DNA from: Defluviicoccus sp.
GTDB lineage: Bacteria > Pseudomonadota > Alphaproteobacteria > Rhodospirillales > Defluviicoccaceae
NCBI GenBank assembly: GCA_029624735.1
Contig: JARSSM010000019.1
Span: 1-64,000 of the forward strand
Direction: 5' to 3'
DNA: 64,000 bases
A program made the position numbers and the translations under genes. Under the pieces are notes generated by a model. It had not been told where the DNA came from, did not search any database, and worked only from the letters and a program-made list of their open reading frames with translations. Shown here in pieces: positions 48,357 through 57,575 of this stretch (position 1 is the stretch's first letter; the number at the start of each line of letters is the position of its first letter).

Positions 48357-49043
48357 CTATTCGCTGGCAAGCGCCTGTCGTAACGGATCGGCGTGGAGAT
48401 TGAAGACGCGGTTCTCCAGCACGATCTCGGCCGGCGTCACCTTGCGGGCGTAGTAGGCGGTATTCAGATCGTTGCGCCTGCCGACCGAGCCGCCTTGCAG
48501 CGCGAAGCCAGCGAACAGACCCTCGGCGATGGCGAAGCCGACAATGTCGGCACCGGCGCTGGTCGTGGTCGCCGCCGTGTAGCCGGAGCCGAGGCTGCCC
48601 GCGGTCCACTGGACATCGCCGCCCAATGCAAACTGATCACGGATGACGGCGCGGACGGCCCCTTCGCTGCGCAGGATGAAAACGAGCTGGGCGGAGGTCG
48701 CGCCGAGCTGGAAGCCGACGCTGCCGCCACCCAAGGTGTAGAAGGCCGGATAGCTCCAGCGGCCGCGCGAATCGCGGACCAGCAGGATGCCGGAGCCGCC
48801 CTGGCCGCCGATGCCGACGGCTGCCTTGAAGACATCCGGAAAAATCAGGATCCCGCGGGCGTTCCTCAGGTTGGAGCGGAAGGTCGGCCCGGGTTCTGCG
48901 TCGCGGCGCTTGAGGATGTCGATGGTGGTGCCAGCGCGCTCCACAATCGCCTCGGCTTCCGTATGCGGCGGCACGCTCGTCGTGCAGCCGTTCATTGCGA
49001 GGGTGGCGACAAGCAGAAAAGTCAGGAACGATCGACGGGACAA
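48357..49043 (-). CDS. Ysc84-like lipoprotein, first copy
   Basis: This 228-aa lipoprotein of the Ysc84/SYLF family has a lipid-attachment Cys in LAMNGC at about residue 20. The SYLF domain follows: ARGILIFPDVFKAAVGIGGQGGSGILLV, LGGGSVGFQLGATSAQLVFIL, then TTTSAGADIVGFA. Eukaryotic relatives bind phosphoinositides and actin; bacterial roles are unknown. The TTG at 49043 is chosen because GGAGGG lies 8 nt upstream; a GTG at 49052 is less well placed. It has a paralogue directly upstream, in the middle of the cobalamin cluster. Confidence 0.85.
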   Translation of the reverse strand: MSRRSFLTFLLVATLAMNGCTTSVPPHTEAEAIVERAGTTIDILKRRDAEPGPTFRSNLRNARGILIFPDVFKAAVGIGGQGGSGILLVRDSRGRWSYPAFYTLGGGSVGFQLGATSAQLVFILRSEGAVRAVIRDQFALGGDVQWTAGSLGSGYTAATTTSAGADIVGFAIAEGLFAGFALQGGSVGRRNDLNTAYYARKVTPAEIVLENRVFNLHADPLRQALASE

Positions 49044-49188
49044 GGCCAGCACCCTCCACGGCAAGGCCGGCCGAATGTTCGGCCGCAGTCGCGGAGTGTG
49101 CGGGCAAATGGCGCGCCGCTCAAGCCCGCATGTTTTGAGCGGAGCGGCATCCGAACGGCCGGGACGAGGAAACACGGCAGGCCTCGTG

Positions 49189-49890
49189 CTAGCGGACGGC
49201 GAGCGCCGCCACCAGCGGCTCGGAGCCGGGATTGACGTACTTGCCCTCTTTCAGGATCGATCGCGCCGAAACCGTCTGCGAGCCGTAGTAGGCGGCGTTA
49301 AGACTGTCCAACCGCTCGATCACGGCTCCCCCGAGCGACATGCCGAAGAACACCCCTTGCGCCTGCGCAAACGCGGTAATGTCGGCGCCGATGTTGGTGG
49401 TAGTCGCAGCGCCGAGGCCTGAACCCCAGTTGCCGAGCGTCATCTGCACTTCACCGCCGATAGCGCCGGGGTGCGTCAACAGTGCATCGAGAGCCTCCGG
49501 CGAACGGATCAGCAGCACGACCTGCGCCGACTGCCCACCGAACTGCAGCCCGAAACTCCCGCCTGTGAGACGGGCGAAGGCCGGATCGCTCCAGCTGCCA
49601 TCCGGCCGCCGCGCCAGGATGACGCCCTGACCGCCGGCAGCGCCGACGAAGAATGCACCCTTGGTGACGGTGGGAAACACGGCAATCGCGTGCGCCGTCT
49701 TAAGCCTCTGACGGAACAGCACGTTGGCGTCGTCTTGACGGGTCTGGAAGTGTTCCACCGTCCAGCGTGCGCGGGTGACGAGCGTTTCGGCTTCCGTGCG
49801 GCTATCGACCCTGCTGGCACAACCGGCGATCAAGACGCCGACGAGCGCGGCGAGAACCGCAAACCGCGATGCTTGCAAATACTTGGCCAT
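49189..49890 (-). CDS. Ysc84-like lipoprotein, second copy
   Basis: This 233-aa lipoprotein is paralogous to the downstream gene. The lipobox is LIAGC (Cys at about residue 24), followed by the SYLF domain: AHAIAVFPTVTKGAFFVGAAGGQGVILA, LTGGSFGLQFGGQSAQVVLLI and TTTNIGADITAFA. The ATG at 49890 has a strong GGGAGGG site. The two copies clearly share motif order but have diverged widely, so the duplication is old or both were gained. Confidence 0.86.
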   Translation of the reverse strand: MAKYLQASRFAVLAALVGVLIAGCASRVDSRTEAETLVTRARWTVEHFQTRQDDANVLFRQRLKTAHAIAVFPTVTKGAFFVGAAGGQGVILARRPDGSWSDPAFARLTGGSFGLQFGGQSAQVVLLIRSPEALDALLTHPGAIGGEVQMTLGNWGSGLGAATTTNIGADITAFAQAQGVFFGMSLGGAVIERLDSLNAAYYGSQTVSARSILKEGKYVNPGSEPLVAALAVR

Positions 49891-49948
49891 CGTCGATCCC
49901 TCCCAAACAGTGGGGAGGGGATCATGCGTCGGCCAAGCGTGCAAGACC

Positions 49949-50563
49949 CTAGTACTCGATACCGGCCTGGGCCTTGACGCCTGCGCGGAAGGGGTGCTTG
50001 ACAAGCGCCATCTCGGTAACGAGGTCCGCCGCTTCTATCAATTCTTCCCGTGCATTACGGCCAGTGACCACAACATGCAGTGCCTGCGGCCTGTTTTTCA
50101 GGGCGGCCAGGACCGTATCGAAATCAAGGTAGGCGTAGCGGAGGACGATGTTGATTTCGTCCAGAATCACCATCCGAAACGACGAATCGGCCATCATCGC
50201 CTGCGCCGCCTGCCAGGCTCCAGCCGCCAGCACCATATCCCGCGCACGGTCTTGCGTCTCCCAGGTGAAGCCTTCGCCGCTCGCTTCGACGACGCAGAGG
50301 TCGGGAAAACGCGCGAACACGGCGCGCTCGCCGGTCGCCCGCGCGCCTTTGACGAACTGGACGATGCCGACCTTCATGCCGTGGCCAATGCAGCGCAACG
50401 CCATGCCCATGGCGGCCGTCGTCTTGCCCTTGCCCTTGCCGGTATGGACGATGAGAAGGCCGCGCTCTTCGGTCTTGGCAGCGAGGATCTTGTCGCGGAC
50501 CGCCTTCTTCTTCGCCATTTTGGCCGCGTGGTGGCGGTTGATATCGCTTTCGTCGTCGGTCAT
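49949..50563 (-). CDS. cobO: Corrinoid adenosyltransferase (CobO/BtuR)
   Basis: This 204-aa enzyme transfers the adenosyl group of ATP to reduced corrinoid, forming the cobalt-carbon bond. The P-loop HTGKGKGKTTAAMGMALR is at about 40-57, with GIVQFVKGARATGE, GEGFTWETQDRARD and LDEINIVLRYAYLD after it. It overlaps the cobN stop by 4 nt (ATGA), so both are made together. The ATG at 50563 is therefore secure. Confidence 0.96.
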   Translation of the reverse strand: MTDDESDINRHHAAKMAKKKAVRDKILAAKTEERGLLIVHTGKGKGKTTAAMGMALRCIGHGMKVGIVQFVKGARATGERAVFARFPDLCVVEASGEGFTWETQDRARDMVLAAGAWQAAQAMMADSSFRMVILDEINIVLRYAYLDFDTVLAALKNRPQALHVVVTGRNAREELIEAADLVTEMALVKHPFRAGVKAQAGIEY

Positions 50564-53500
50564 CGCATCGTCTCCGCGCCGAGTTCGTTCAGGGTATCGC
50601 GCGCGCTGTTCCGTTTCGGCCGCCACAGTCCGCGGTCCTGGGCTTCCAGCAACCGCTGGCTCATCTCCTTCAGCGCTTCCGGGTTGTTGTCCTCAAGGAA
50701 GGCGCGCACAGTATCGTCCTCAATGTAGGCATCAAAGACTGCATCGAACTGGTGGTCGGCGACGCAATGGGCGGTCGCGGCAAAGGCAAACAGGTAATCG
50801 ACGGTCGCCGCCATCTCGCAACCGCCCTTGTAGCCGTGCCGCATTGCGCCCGCGATCCATTTCGGATTGACCACACGGGCGCGCACGACGCGCGCAAGCT
50901 CTTCGGTCAGCGTGCGGATCTTGGGCGTTTCGGGACGGGCATGGTCGGCGTGGTAGACGGAAGGCTGCCGGCCCGAAAGGACGCGGACCGCAGCCGTCAT
51001 CCCGCCCTCGAACTGGTAATAGTCGTCAGAATCGAGGATATCGTGCTCGCGGTTGTCCTGATTCTGCACCACTGCCTGCACCGCCTCCAAGCGCTGTGCG
51101 AACAGTGCCTCCGCCGGCCGGCCCTTGAGGCCGCCGCCGTAGGCGTAGCCGCCCCAGACCAGGTACGCACGCGCAAGGTCGGCATCGGTCTGCCAGCCCT
51201 TCTCGTCGATCAGCGCCTGCAGGCCGGCACCGTACGCCCCTGGTTTCGATCCGAACACACGCGCCGCGGCAAGCTGTCCGGCCGCATCGTCGGCGAGCCC
51301 TTCCGCCGCAAGGGTGGCGTGATCAGCGGCGACGCGGGCCGCAATCGGGTTGTGCTGGGCCGGCTCATCGAGCGCAGCGACAGCGCGCACGGCCGAGTCG
51401 AACAGATCGATCAAGCCGGGAAAGGCATCGCGGAAGAAGCCGGAGATGCGCAAGGTGACGTCGACGCGCGGCCGGTCGAGCACGCTCAAGGGCAGGATCT
51501 CAAAGCCGTTGACCCGGCGCGAGCCGGCATCCCAGGTCGGCCGGACACCGAGCAGCGCCAGCGCCTGGGCGATGTCGTCGCCGCCGGTGCGCATGTTGCT
51601 CGTACCCCAGGCCGAGATCGCGAGCCGCTGCGGCCAGTCGCCGTTGTCCTGCACATAGCGCTCCACGAGGAGCGCGGCCGATTTCCACCCCAGCGTCCAG
51701 GCCGCTGGCGTCGGCACCGTGCGGGTATCGACGGAATAGAAGTTGCGCCCCGTCGGCAGCACGTCGGGCCGGCCGCGCGTCGGCGCACCGGACGGCCCCG
51801 GCGGCACGAAGCATCCGTCGAGGCCGGTCAAGAGGCCCGCAAGCTCACGCCCCGAGCAGGCATCCACGGCGGGGCGGATGCGGCTTTCAATCTCCGCCAG
51901 CACGGAAGCCGTCGCCGTCCAGCCGGCAGACGCCTCCAGGTCGCCCGCAACCAGCTTTACCGCCAGCGCTTCGAGCCGCTCAACCGTATCGCCCGCCGTG
52001 CGCCAGGGATCCGCGCTCGCGAGCGGTTCTGGCCGCGCTCCCTCCCAAACGCGCGCGAGATCGGCATCGAGCGGATCGAAGCCCAAGTGCAAATCGGCCG
52101 CGAGCGCACGCAGGAGCGAGGCATCACCGCCGTTACCACTGCCGCGCGGGACACGGGCAAGCGCCACCAGCAGGTCGGCTAGCATCGGCCCCGTCGGCGA
52201 GACGCCGAATACATGCAGGCCGTCGCGGATCTGCAGTTCTTTCAGCTCGCACAGGTAGCGATCGAGCTTGGCCAGCGCGTCATCGGTGCCGTCGACTGGG
52301 GCGATGCCGCACTCGCGATCGAGGCCGATCGACTGGCTCAGCGACAAGATCTCCTCCGCCAGCACCTTTAGCCGGCGGGGATCGGTGCCGGAAGCCTCGT
52401 AGTACTCATCGACAAGCTGTTCCAGGTTGCGCAGCGGGCCGTAGCTTTCCGCCCGCGTCAAAGGCGGCGTCAGGTGATCAATGATGACCGCCTGCGCGCG
52501 CCGTTTCGCCTGCGTCCCCTCACCGGGATCGTTGACGATGAAGGGGTAAAGGTTCGGCAGTGGCCCCAGCACGGCTTCCGGGAAGCAGCGTTCCGACAGC
52601 GCGACCGCCTTGCCCGGCAACCACTCGAGATTGCCGTGCTTGCCGAGGTGGACCACCGCGTGCGCCCCGAACTGGCGGCGGATCCAGGCGTAGAACGCGA
52701 AGTAGTTGTGCGGCGGCACCAGGTCGGGATCGTGGTAGCTCGCCTGCGGATCGATGTTGTAGCCGCGTGCCGGCTGCAGGCCCAGCGCGACCGACCCGAA
52801 GCGGACAACGGCCAGCGCGAAGCCGCCCACCGTCCCGGCCGGCATGCCCGCGACAAAGAACGGATCGTCCTCAGGCGCGCCCCAGCGCTCGCTGACCCGC
52901 GCCTGCACATCCGAAGGCAGCCCGGCGAAGAAGGCACGGTATTCGCCAAGCGGCAGCGTCTCGCGGATGGTCCGCTCACCGAGCCTTCGCCAGTCGTTGG
53001 TCGGCCCGGCGCTCAAACGCTCAACCAGCGCGTTACCGTCCGCCGGCAGGTCGGTAACGGCATAGCCGGCTGCCAGCAACGCATTGAGGATGACCACGGC
53101 GCTCGCAGGCGTATCGAGGCCGACACCGTTGCCAAGCCGGCCGTCGCGGTTCGGATAGTTGGCGAGCACCAGCGCGATCCGCCGCTCAACCGCAGGCGTG
53201 GTCTTGAGCGCGACCCAGGCCGCGGCCAGCCTGGCGACAAAGATGATGCGGTCCGCGACCGGCTCGTAGTTGACGATTGTCGTCTCGGTCGCGCGGTCGT
53301 GGCGGGCGGCGCCCTTGAACGAGACGGCGCGGCTGATCACCCGGCCGTCGACCTCGGGCAAGGCGACGTTCATGGCGATATCGCGGGCAATTAGGCCTTG
53401 GCTGCCGTCGCGCCACTGCGCCTCGTCGGACCCGGAAAAGATCACCTGCAGAACCACGCCGTCGCAGCCCGGAAACACCGGCGCCGTCGCGCCGGCCGAT

Positions 53501-54324
53501 GGTGCTGAAACGGCGAAGCCGGTGCCGTTGAGGACGATCGCCGGCTGGGTCTCGGTGAACAGGCGCTCGATCGTCGCCGCCGCGACCGCATCCTTGAGGC
53601 TTGACGCGAACACCGGCAGCGGGTTCAGGCCCTCTGCCGTGAGTGCCGTGATCAGGGCATCGATGGCCTTGAGGTTGCCGGACTGAACCAGCGCCCGATA
53701 GAACACCATCGCCGCCACCGGCCGCGCCGGCTCGGGCCACGCGCTGCGGATGTCGGCCAGCGTCGCTTGTTCGCGGCCTGGCCAGTACAGACCGGCGCGC
53801 AGCAAGGGCCGCGGCTCCAACCAAGCGCCGCCGTACCCCGTCAGGCTCGCGGCGTAGCGGAGGAACTCGACCGCATTGGCGATGCCGCCGTGAACGAGGT
53901 ACTGCCACAGCCGATGGCAGGCCTCCGTGGGCAGCGTCGAGAAGCTCGCGAGTTCCGGATCGGGCTGATCGTCGCCCGCCAGCACGGCAAGGCCGATCCC
54001 CCGCTCTGCACACACTCGCGCCACCTGCTCGATGCCGTACGACCAGTAGGGATAGCCGCCGAGCACGCGCACGACGATCAGCCGTGCCTGGTTCAGCGTC
54101 TTTTCGAGATAGAGATCGACCGACAGCGGATGGCCAAGCGCCAACAGGCTCGCAAGCCTTAAGCTTGGGAAGCCTGCCTCGGTGATCCGTGCGTGCGCCG
54201 CGGCAAGGCAGGCAAGCTCGCTGTCTGCGGCCGAAAGCACGACGATATCGGCCGGGCTCTGCTTGAGGTCGACCGCTTGGCCGCCGTCCGCAATAGCCCC
54301 CGGCTTGGCGGCAAGGAGGTGCAT
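50560..54324 (-). CDS. cobN: Cobaltochelatase large subunit
   Basis: This 1254-aa subunit of the aerobic cobalt chelatase inserts Co2+ into hydrogenobyrinic a,c-diamide together with CobS and CobT-type AAA partners, which are not in the window. Landmarks are LANYPNRDGRLGNGVGLDTPAS, FGAHAVVHLGKHGNLEWLPGKAVAL, DNREHDILDSDDYYQFEGGMTAAVR and the closing GAMRHGYKGGCEMAATVDYLFAF. Length is normal and no break is seen. The ATG at 54324 is 9 nt after cobW. Confidence 0.97.
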   Translation of the reverse strand: MHLLAAKPGAIADGGQAVDLKQSPADIVVLSAADSELACLAAAHARITEAGFPSLRLASLLALGHPLSVDLYLEKTLNQARLIVVRVLGGYPYWSYGIEQVARVCAERGIGLAVLAGDDQPDPELASFSTLPTEACHRLWQYLVHGGIANAVEFLRYAASLTGYGGAWLEPRPLLRAGLYWPGREQATLADIRSAWPEPARPVAAMVFYRALVQSGNLKAIDALITALTAEGLNPLPVFASSLKDAVAAATIERLFTETQPAIVLNGTGFAVSAPSAGATAPVFPGCDGVVLQVIFSGSDEAQWRDGSQGLIARDIAMNVALPEVDGRVISRAVSFKGAARHDRATETTIVNYEPVADRIIFVARLAAAWVALKTTPAVERRIALVLANYPNRDGRLGNGVGLDTPASAVVILNALLAAGYAVTDLPADGNALVERLSAGPTNDWRRLGERTIRETLPLGEYRAFFAGLPSDVQARVSERWGAPEDDPFFVAGMPAGTVGGFALAVVRFGSVALGLQPARGYNIDPQASYHDPDLVPPHNYFAFYAWIRRQFGAHAVVHLGKHGNLEWLPGKAVALSERCFPEAVLGPLPNLYPFIVNDPGEGTQAKRRAQAVIIDHLTPPLTRAESYGPLRNLEQLVDEYYEASGTDPRRLKVLAEEILSLSQSIGLDRECGIAPVDGTDDALAKLDRYLCELKELQIRDGLHVFGVSPTGPMLADLLVALARVPRGSGNGGDASLLRALAADLHLGFDPLDADLARVWEGARPEPLASADPWRTAGDTVERLEALAVKLVAGDLEASAGWTATASVLAEIESRIRPAVDACSGRELAGLLTGLDGCFVPPGPSGAPTRGRPDVLPTGRNFYSVDTRTVPTPAAWTLGWKSAALLVERYVQDNGDWPQRLAISAWGTSNMRTGGDDIAQALALLGVRPTWDAGSRRVNGFEILPLSVLDRPRVDVTLRISGFFRDAFPGLIDLFDSAVRAVAALDEPAQHNPIAARVAADHATLAAEGLADDAAGQLAAARVFGSKPGAYGAGLQALIDEKGWQTDADLARAYLVWGGYAYGGGLKGRPAEALFAQRLEAVQAVVQNQDNREHDILDSDDYYQFEGGMTAAVRVLSGRQPSVYHADHARPETPKIRTLTEELARVVRARVVNPKWIAGAMRHGYKGGCEMAATVDYLFAFAATAHCVADHQFDAVFDAYIEDDTVRAFLEDNNPEALKEMSQRLLEAQDRGLWRPKRNSARDTLNELGAETMR

Positions 54325-54333
54325 GGATGCCCG

Positions 54334-55380
54334 CTAGCGGCCTTCGGCAACCGCTGCGCAGCCGAGGTCGGCGAGCACGGCTGCACGGTCAACGTCGCTC
54401 GCAGCGATAATGACAAGGCGGCTAGCGCGGGTCTCGTTCGGCCGCCACGGCCGGTCAAAGTAGCGGTCCATCCGGCTGCCGACGGCCTGCAGCACACAGC
54501 GCATCGGCCGCTCCGGCACGTCGAGAAAGCCCTTCACGCGCAGGACATCGTGGCGCGCGATCACCGCCGCCAGCGTTGCTGCAAAGGCGTCGGGGTCCGC
54601 GACCGGCCCGGCCTCGACGATGAAGCTGGTGAAGTCGTCATGATCATGCTCCGCACCTTCAGCGTCGTGATTGGAGCGGCGGCCGGCGAGATCGGCCTCT
54701 GCCGCGGCGCCGAGACCCAGCGCCACCCCAGGGTCGAGGGCGCCGAACGCCGTCGCGATCACCTTGGTCGCGGGCCGCGCGACGGCTTCGACGTTGGCGC
54801 GCACCGCCGCAAGCGCTTCAGCCGCAATGCCGTCGGTCTTGTTGAGGACGACCAGATCGGCGCACATGAGCTGATCCTCGAACAGCTCCTTCAACGGCGC
54901 GTCGTGAACGATGGCCGGATCAGCATCGGCCTCGGCGGCAATCGCCTCGGCATCGTCGGCGAAGCGGCCTTCCGCCACCGCGTGCGCGTCGATCACCGCC
55001 AGCACGCCGTCGACCGTCACCTTGGAGCGGATGTCCGGCCACTGGAAGGCCTTCACCAGCGGCTTCGGCAGCGCCAAGCCCGAAGTCTCGATGACGATAT
55101 GATCCGGCGGGTCGGGCCGCTCGATGAGGCGCGCCATGGTCGGCAGGAACTCGTCCGCGACCGTGCAGCACAGGCAGCCGTTGGCAAGCTCGACGATCTC
55201 GCTGTCGCCGCAGCCGGTGATCCCGCATCCCTCCAGGATGTCGCGATCGATGCCGAGCGTGCCGAACTCGTTGATGACAAGCGCCAAGCGAGCGCCGTTG
55301 GCGTTAGCGAGCAGGTGGCGGATGAGGGTGGTCTTGCCGGCACCGAGGAAGCCGGTAATGACTGTGGCGGGAATTTTCAT
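54334..55380 (-). CDS. cobW: CobW GTPase/metallochaperone
   Basis: This 348-aa COG0523 GTPase is thought to supply cobalt to the chelatase. The P-loop GFLGAGKTT is near residue 10, the metal-binding motif GCLCCTV near 68, and the guanine-specificity motif NKTD near 190. A His/Asp-rich loop (NHDAEGAEHDHDD, around 235-247) probably gathers metal. It overlaps the cobU stop by 4 nt and precedes cobN. Confidence 0.96.
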   Translation of the reverse strand: MKIPATVITGFLGAGKTTLIRHLLANANGARLALVINEFGTLGIDRDILEGCGITGCGDSEIVELANGCLCCTVADEFLPTMARLIERPDPPDHIVIETSGLALPKPLVKAFQWPDIRSKVTVDGVLAVIDAHAVAEGRFADDAEAIAAEADADPAIVHDAPLKELFEDQLMCADLVVLNKTDGIAAEALAAVRANVEAVARPATKVIATAFGALDPGVALGLGAAAEADLAGRRSNHDAEGAEHDHDDFTSFIVEAGPVADPDAFAATLAAVIARHDVLRVKGFLDVPERPMRCVLQAVGSRMDRYFDRPWRPNETRASRLVIIAASDVDRAAVLADLGCAAVAEGR

Positions 55381-55931
55381 GAGACGTGCGCAGCCGTATC
55401 CTTGAGCACCAGCGGCAGTGCCGCCACGACGAAAACAACCCGGTCCGCAACGCCCGCCACCGCCTGGTTCAGCCGCCCGGCGTGGTCACGGAAATCGCGG
55501 CCCAGCGGCGTTGCGGGAACGATGCCGAGGCCGACCTCGTTTGCGACCAGCACGACCGGCCCGGCCAGAGCCGGCAAGCTTTCGACCAGGCACGCGGTTT
55601 CCTCAGCGACGTCGCGGCCGGCGGCCATCAGATTGCTGAGCCAGAGCGTCAGGCAATCGACCACGACCGGCCGATCGGGCCGCGCGTGCTGCTTCAGCGC
55701 CGGCACGAGCGCGATCGGCTCTTCCACCGTCACCCAGCGCGGCCCGCGCCGCTCCCGATGGCGGCGGATGCGCTCGGCCATCTCGGCATCGTGCGCTTCC
55801 GCCGTCGCGAGGTAGAGCGCCGATGTCGAGCCTGCAACCAGAGCCTCCGCGTAGGCGCTCTTGCCGGACCGGGCACCGCCCAGGACAAGCGTCACGGCAG
55901 GTCGCAGCGCAGGCGGCAGCTCGGTCAGCAT
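55377..55931 (-). CDS. cobU: Adenosylcobinamide kinase/guanylyltransferase (CobU/CobP)
   Basis: This 184-aa bifunctional enzyme phosphorylates adenosylcobinamide and then adds GMP. The P-loop GGARSGKS lies at residues 18-25. CLTLWLSNL and ANEVGLGIVP are typical. The usual guanylylated His is in the EMAERIRRHRERRG segment. The ATG at 55931 is 55 nt after the phosphatase gene. It overlaps cobW. Confidence 0.95.
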   Translation of the reverse strand: MLTELPPALRPAVTLVLGGARSGKSAYAEALVAGSTSALYLATAEAHDAEMAERIRRHRERRGPRWVTVEEPIALVPALKQHARPDRPVVVDCLTLWLSNLMAAGRDVAEETACLVESLPALAGPVVLVANEVGLGIVPATPLGRDFRDHAGRLNQAVAGVADRVVFVVAALPLVLKDTAAHVS

Positions 55932-55986
55932 GATCCCGGTCGCGTTCGTGTTGTTGAAAAGCGCAAGGAGCGCCCTTGCGCGGACC

Positions 55987-56658
55987 CTAGCACGCCGGTC
56001 TCGCCGATGACCAGTCGGCAAGGCCGCGGCCGGGCTGGTTGACGGTCCGCACCCGCCAGCTGCCGCCGTGGCTGTGCAACAAGCCATCCGCGACGAACTC
56101 AAGCCGGGTGATCGAGAGGTTGTCGATCACGAGCGCCAATGCCGTCTCCGGCGTCAGGTTCAGCGCCAGCGCGACGGCACTGCGGATCGTCCCGGCGTGC
56201 GCAATGCAGACAAGGTCGGTCTCCGCGGTAGTCGCCGAGAGCCGGGTAATGGCGCGCTCGGTGCGGCGCATCTGGGCGAGAAAGCTCTCGCCCCCCGGCG
56301 GCGCGGTGCGGGTCGGATTGCGCCAGAATGCCTCGTAGAGGGCGGGATCGGCGGCCTGCATTTCCGGCCAGCTCCGCCCCTGCCAGCGGCCGAAGTGCTG
56401 CTCCGCGAACGCAGGCTCGACACGCGCCGTGGGCACGGGCGAGGCACGCAGCGCACCGATCGCGGCCAGCGTCTGCTGCGTGCGCCGCAAGGGGCTGACG
56501 AACCAAGCCGCCTCCCGCGGCAGTCCGGCAGCGAGCGCACGAAAGGCATCGCCATCGCCGGTCTCGCAGGCTACGTCCAACTGACCATAGAGGCGCCCGT
56601 CGGCGCCCGCGACGGGGGCGTGGCGCACCCACCACCAGCGCTTCGGCACGACCGTCAT
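55987..56658 (-). CDS. CobC-like histidine phosphatase (alpha-ribazole phosphatase type)
   Basis: This 223-aa histidine phosphatase superfamily member has the catalytic motif VRHAPV near residue 11 (RHA instead of RHG) and SPLRRTQQT with the second phosphate-binding Arg. GRWQGRSW and PGGESF lie in between, and IAHAGTIRSAVAL carries the second catalytic His. Its place between cobS and cobU, with ATGA overlap to cobS, suggests alpha-ribazole-5'-phosphate dephosphorylation. A phosphoglycerate-mutase-like role elsewhere is possible. Confidence 0.85.
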   Translation of the reverse strand: MTVVPKRWWWVRHAPVAGADGRLYGQLDVACETGDGDAFRALAAGLPREAAWFVSPLRRTQQTLAAIGALRASPVPTARVEPAFAEQHFGRWQGRSWPEMQAADPALYEAFWRNPTRTAPPGGESFLAQMRRTERAITRLSATTAETDLVCIAHAGTIRSAVALALNLTPETALALVIDNLSITRLEFVADGLLHSHGGSWRVRTVNQPGRGLADWSSARPAC

Positions 56659-57479
56659 TCAGCGGCCGCGATCGCCGCCAGGATCAAGATCTCAGACACT
56701 TGCTGGGCAGCGCCAAGCACATCGCCGGTATGTCCACCCAGCCGTTTGCGGGCAATCAAGGCCACCACCGCAGCACCGGCTGCTCCTGCCAGAAGCGCCG
56801 CCACGGCAGCGACGATCGAGAACGTCAGGAACAACGCGACCAGCGTGAGCGCAAGCGCGATCGTGAGCTCGGTCGGCTGCGGCCGGCCGGCGCCAAACGC
56901 GAACCCGTCGCTGCGGGCGGGCGGCGTCCAGCGCATCACGGCTGGAATAACGGCGCGCGACGCCAGCGCTGCGACAATCACCGCCGTCACCGCGAGCTGG
57001 AGCGAGGCCAGCTGGCTGATGAAGGTCGCCCTGAGCTCGACATCGATGATGAGTGCCAGCGTTCCGAAGGCGCCGATACGACTGTCGCGCATGATGTTCA
57101 GGCGCTCTTCTACCCGCGTGCCGCCACCCAGGCCGTCGACAAAATCGGCGAGGCCGTCTTCGTGCAGACCGCCGGTCAGGATCGCCATGGCGGCAACGGC
57201 GAGGAGTGCGGATGCGATGGGGTGGAGGCCGATCGCATGCGTGATGGCAAGCACGAGTGCGCCGACCGCACCGATCACGAAGCCTACGACCGGGAACATC
57301 GCGGTCGCACCCGCCAGATAGTCAGCCGGCTTGTCCGCCTGCTCGCCTGCCACCGTGTCGTCGTTGGCCGGCAGCAGCGGCGGCTGCACCGGGAGCCGGG
57401 TGAGGAAGGCAGTCGCGACGCGCAGATCACGCCAGCAGCGGTCGATCAGATGCGAGGCGCCGGTAAAATCGATGTGCAT
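56655..57479 (-). CDS. cobS: Adenosylcobinamide-GDP ribazoletransferase
   Basis: This 274-aa polytopic membrane enzyme joins adenosylcobinamide-GDP to alpha-ribazole phosphate, the last assembly step. It has about six to seven hydrophobic segments. AFLTRLPVQ, ILTGGLHEDGLADFVDGLGGG, RVEERLNIMRDSRIGAFGTLAL and IARKRLGGHTGDVLGA are canonical. The ATG at 57479 is the family start. It heads the minus-strand cobalamin operon. Confidence 0.96.
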   Translation of the reverse strand: MHIDFTGASHLIDRCWRDLRVATAFLTRLPVQPPLLPANDDTVAGEQADKPADYLAGATAMFPVVGFVIGAVGALVLAITHAIGLHPIASALLAVAAMAILTGGLHEDGLADFVDGLGGGTRVEERLNIMRDSRIGAFGTLALIIDVELRATFISQLASLQLAVTAVIVAALASRAVIPAVMRWTPPARSDGFAFGAGRPQPTELTIALALTLVALFLTFSIVAAVAALLAGAAGAAVVALIARKRLGGHTGDVLGAAQQVSEILILAAIAAAE

Positions 57480-57575
57480 CTCAGCTCGCTCGCGGCAGTA
57501 TGCTCGAAGGGACGGTGAGGCTTGCAGCCCGCGCCGCCGCATGTGCATACAGGACAAGCCGCAGGGGACGCAATC
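57480..57575. promoter_or_regulatory. Divergent cobS-cobT control region, 96 nt
   Basis: All transcription of the cobSCUWNO operon and of cobT must begin here or in the flanking coding starts. The region is too short for a full cobalamin riboswitch and shows none of its conserved strings. No convincing -10 element is visible. Confidence 0.4.
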
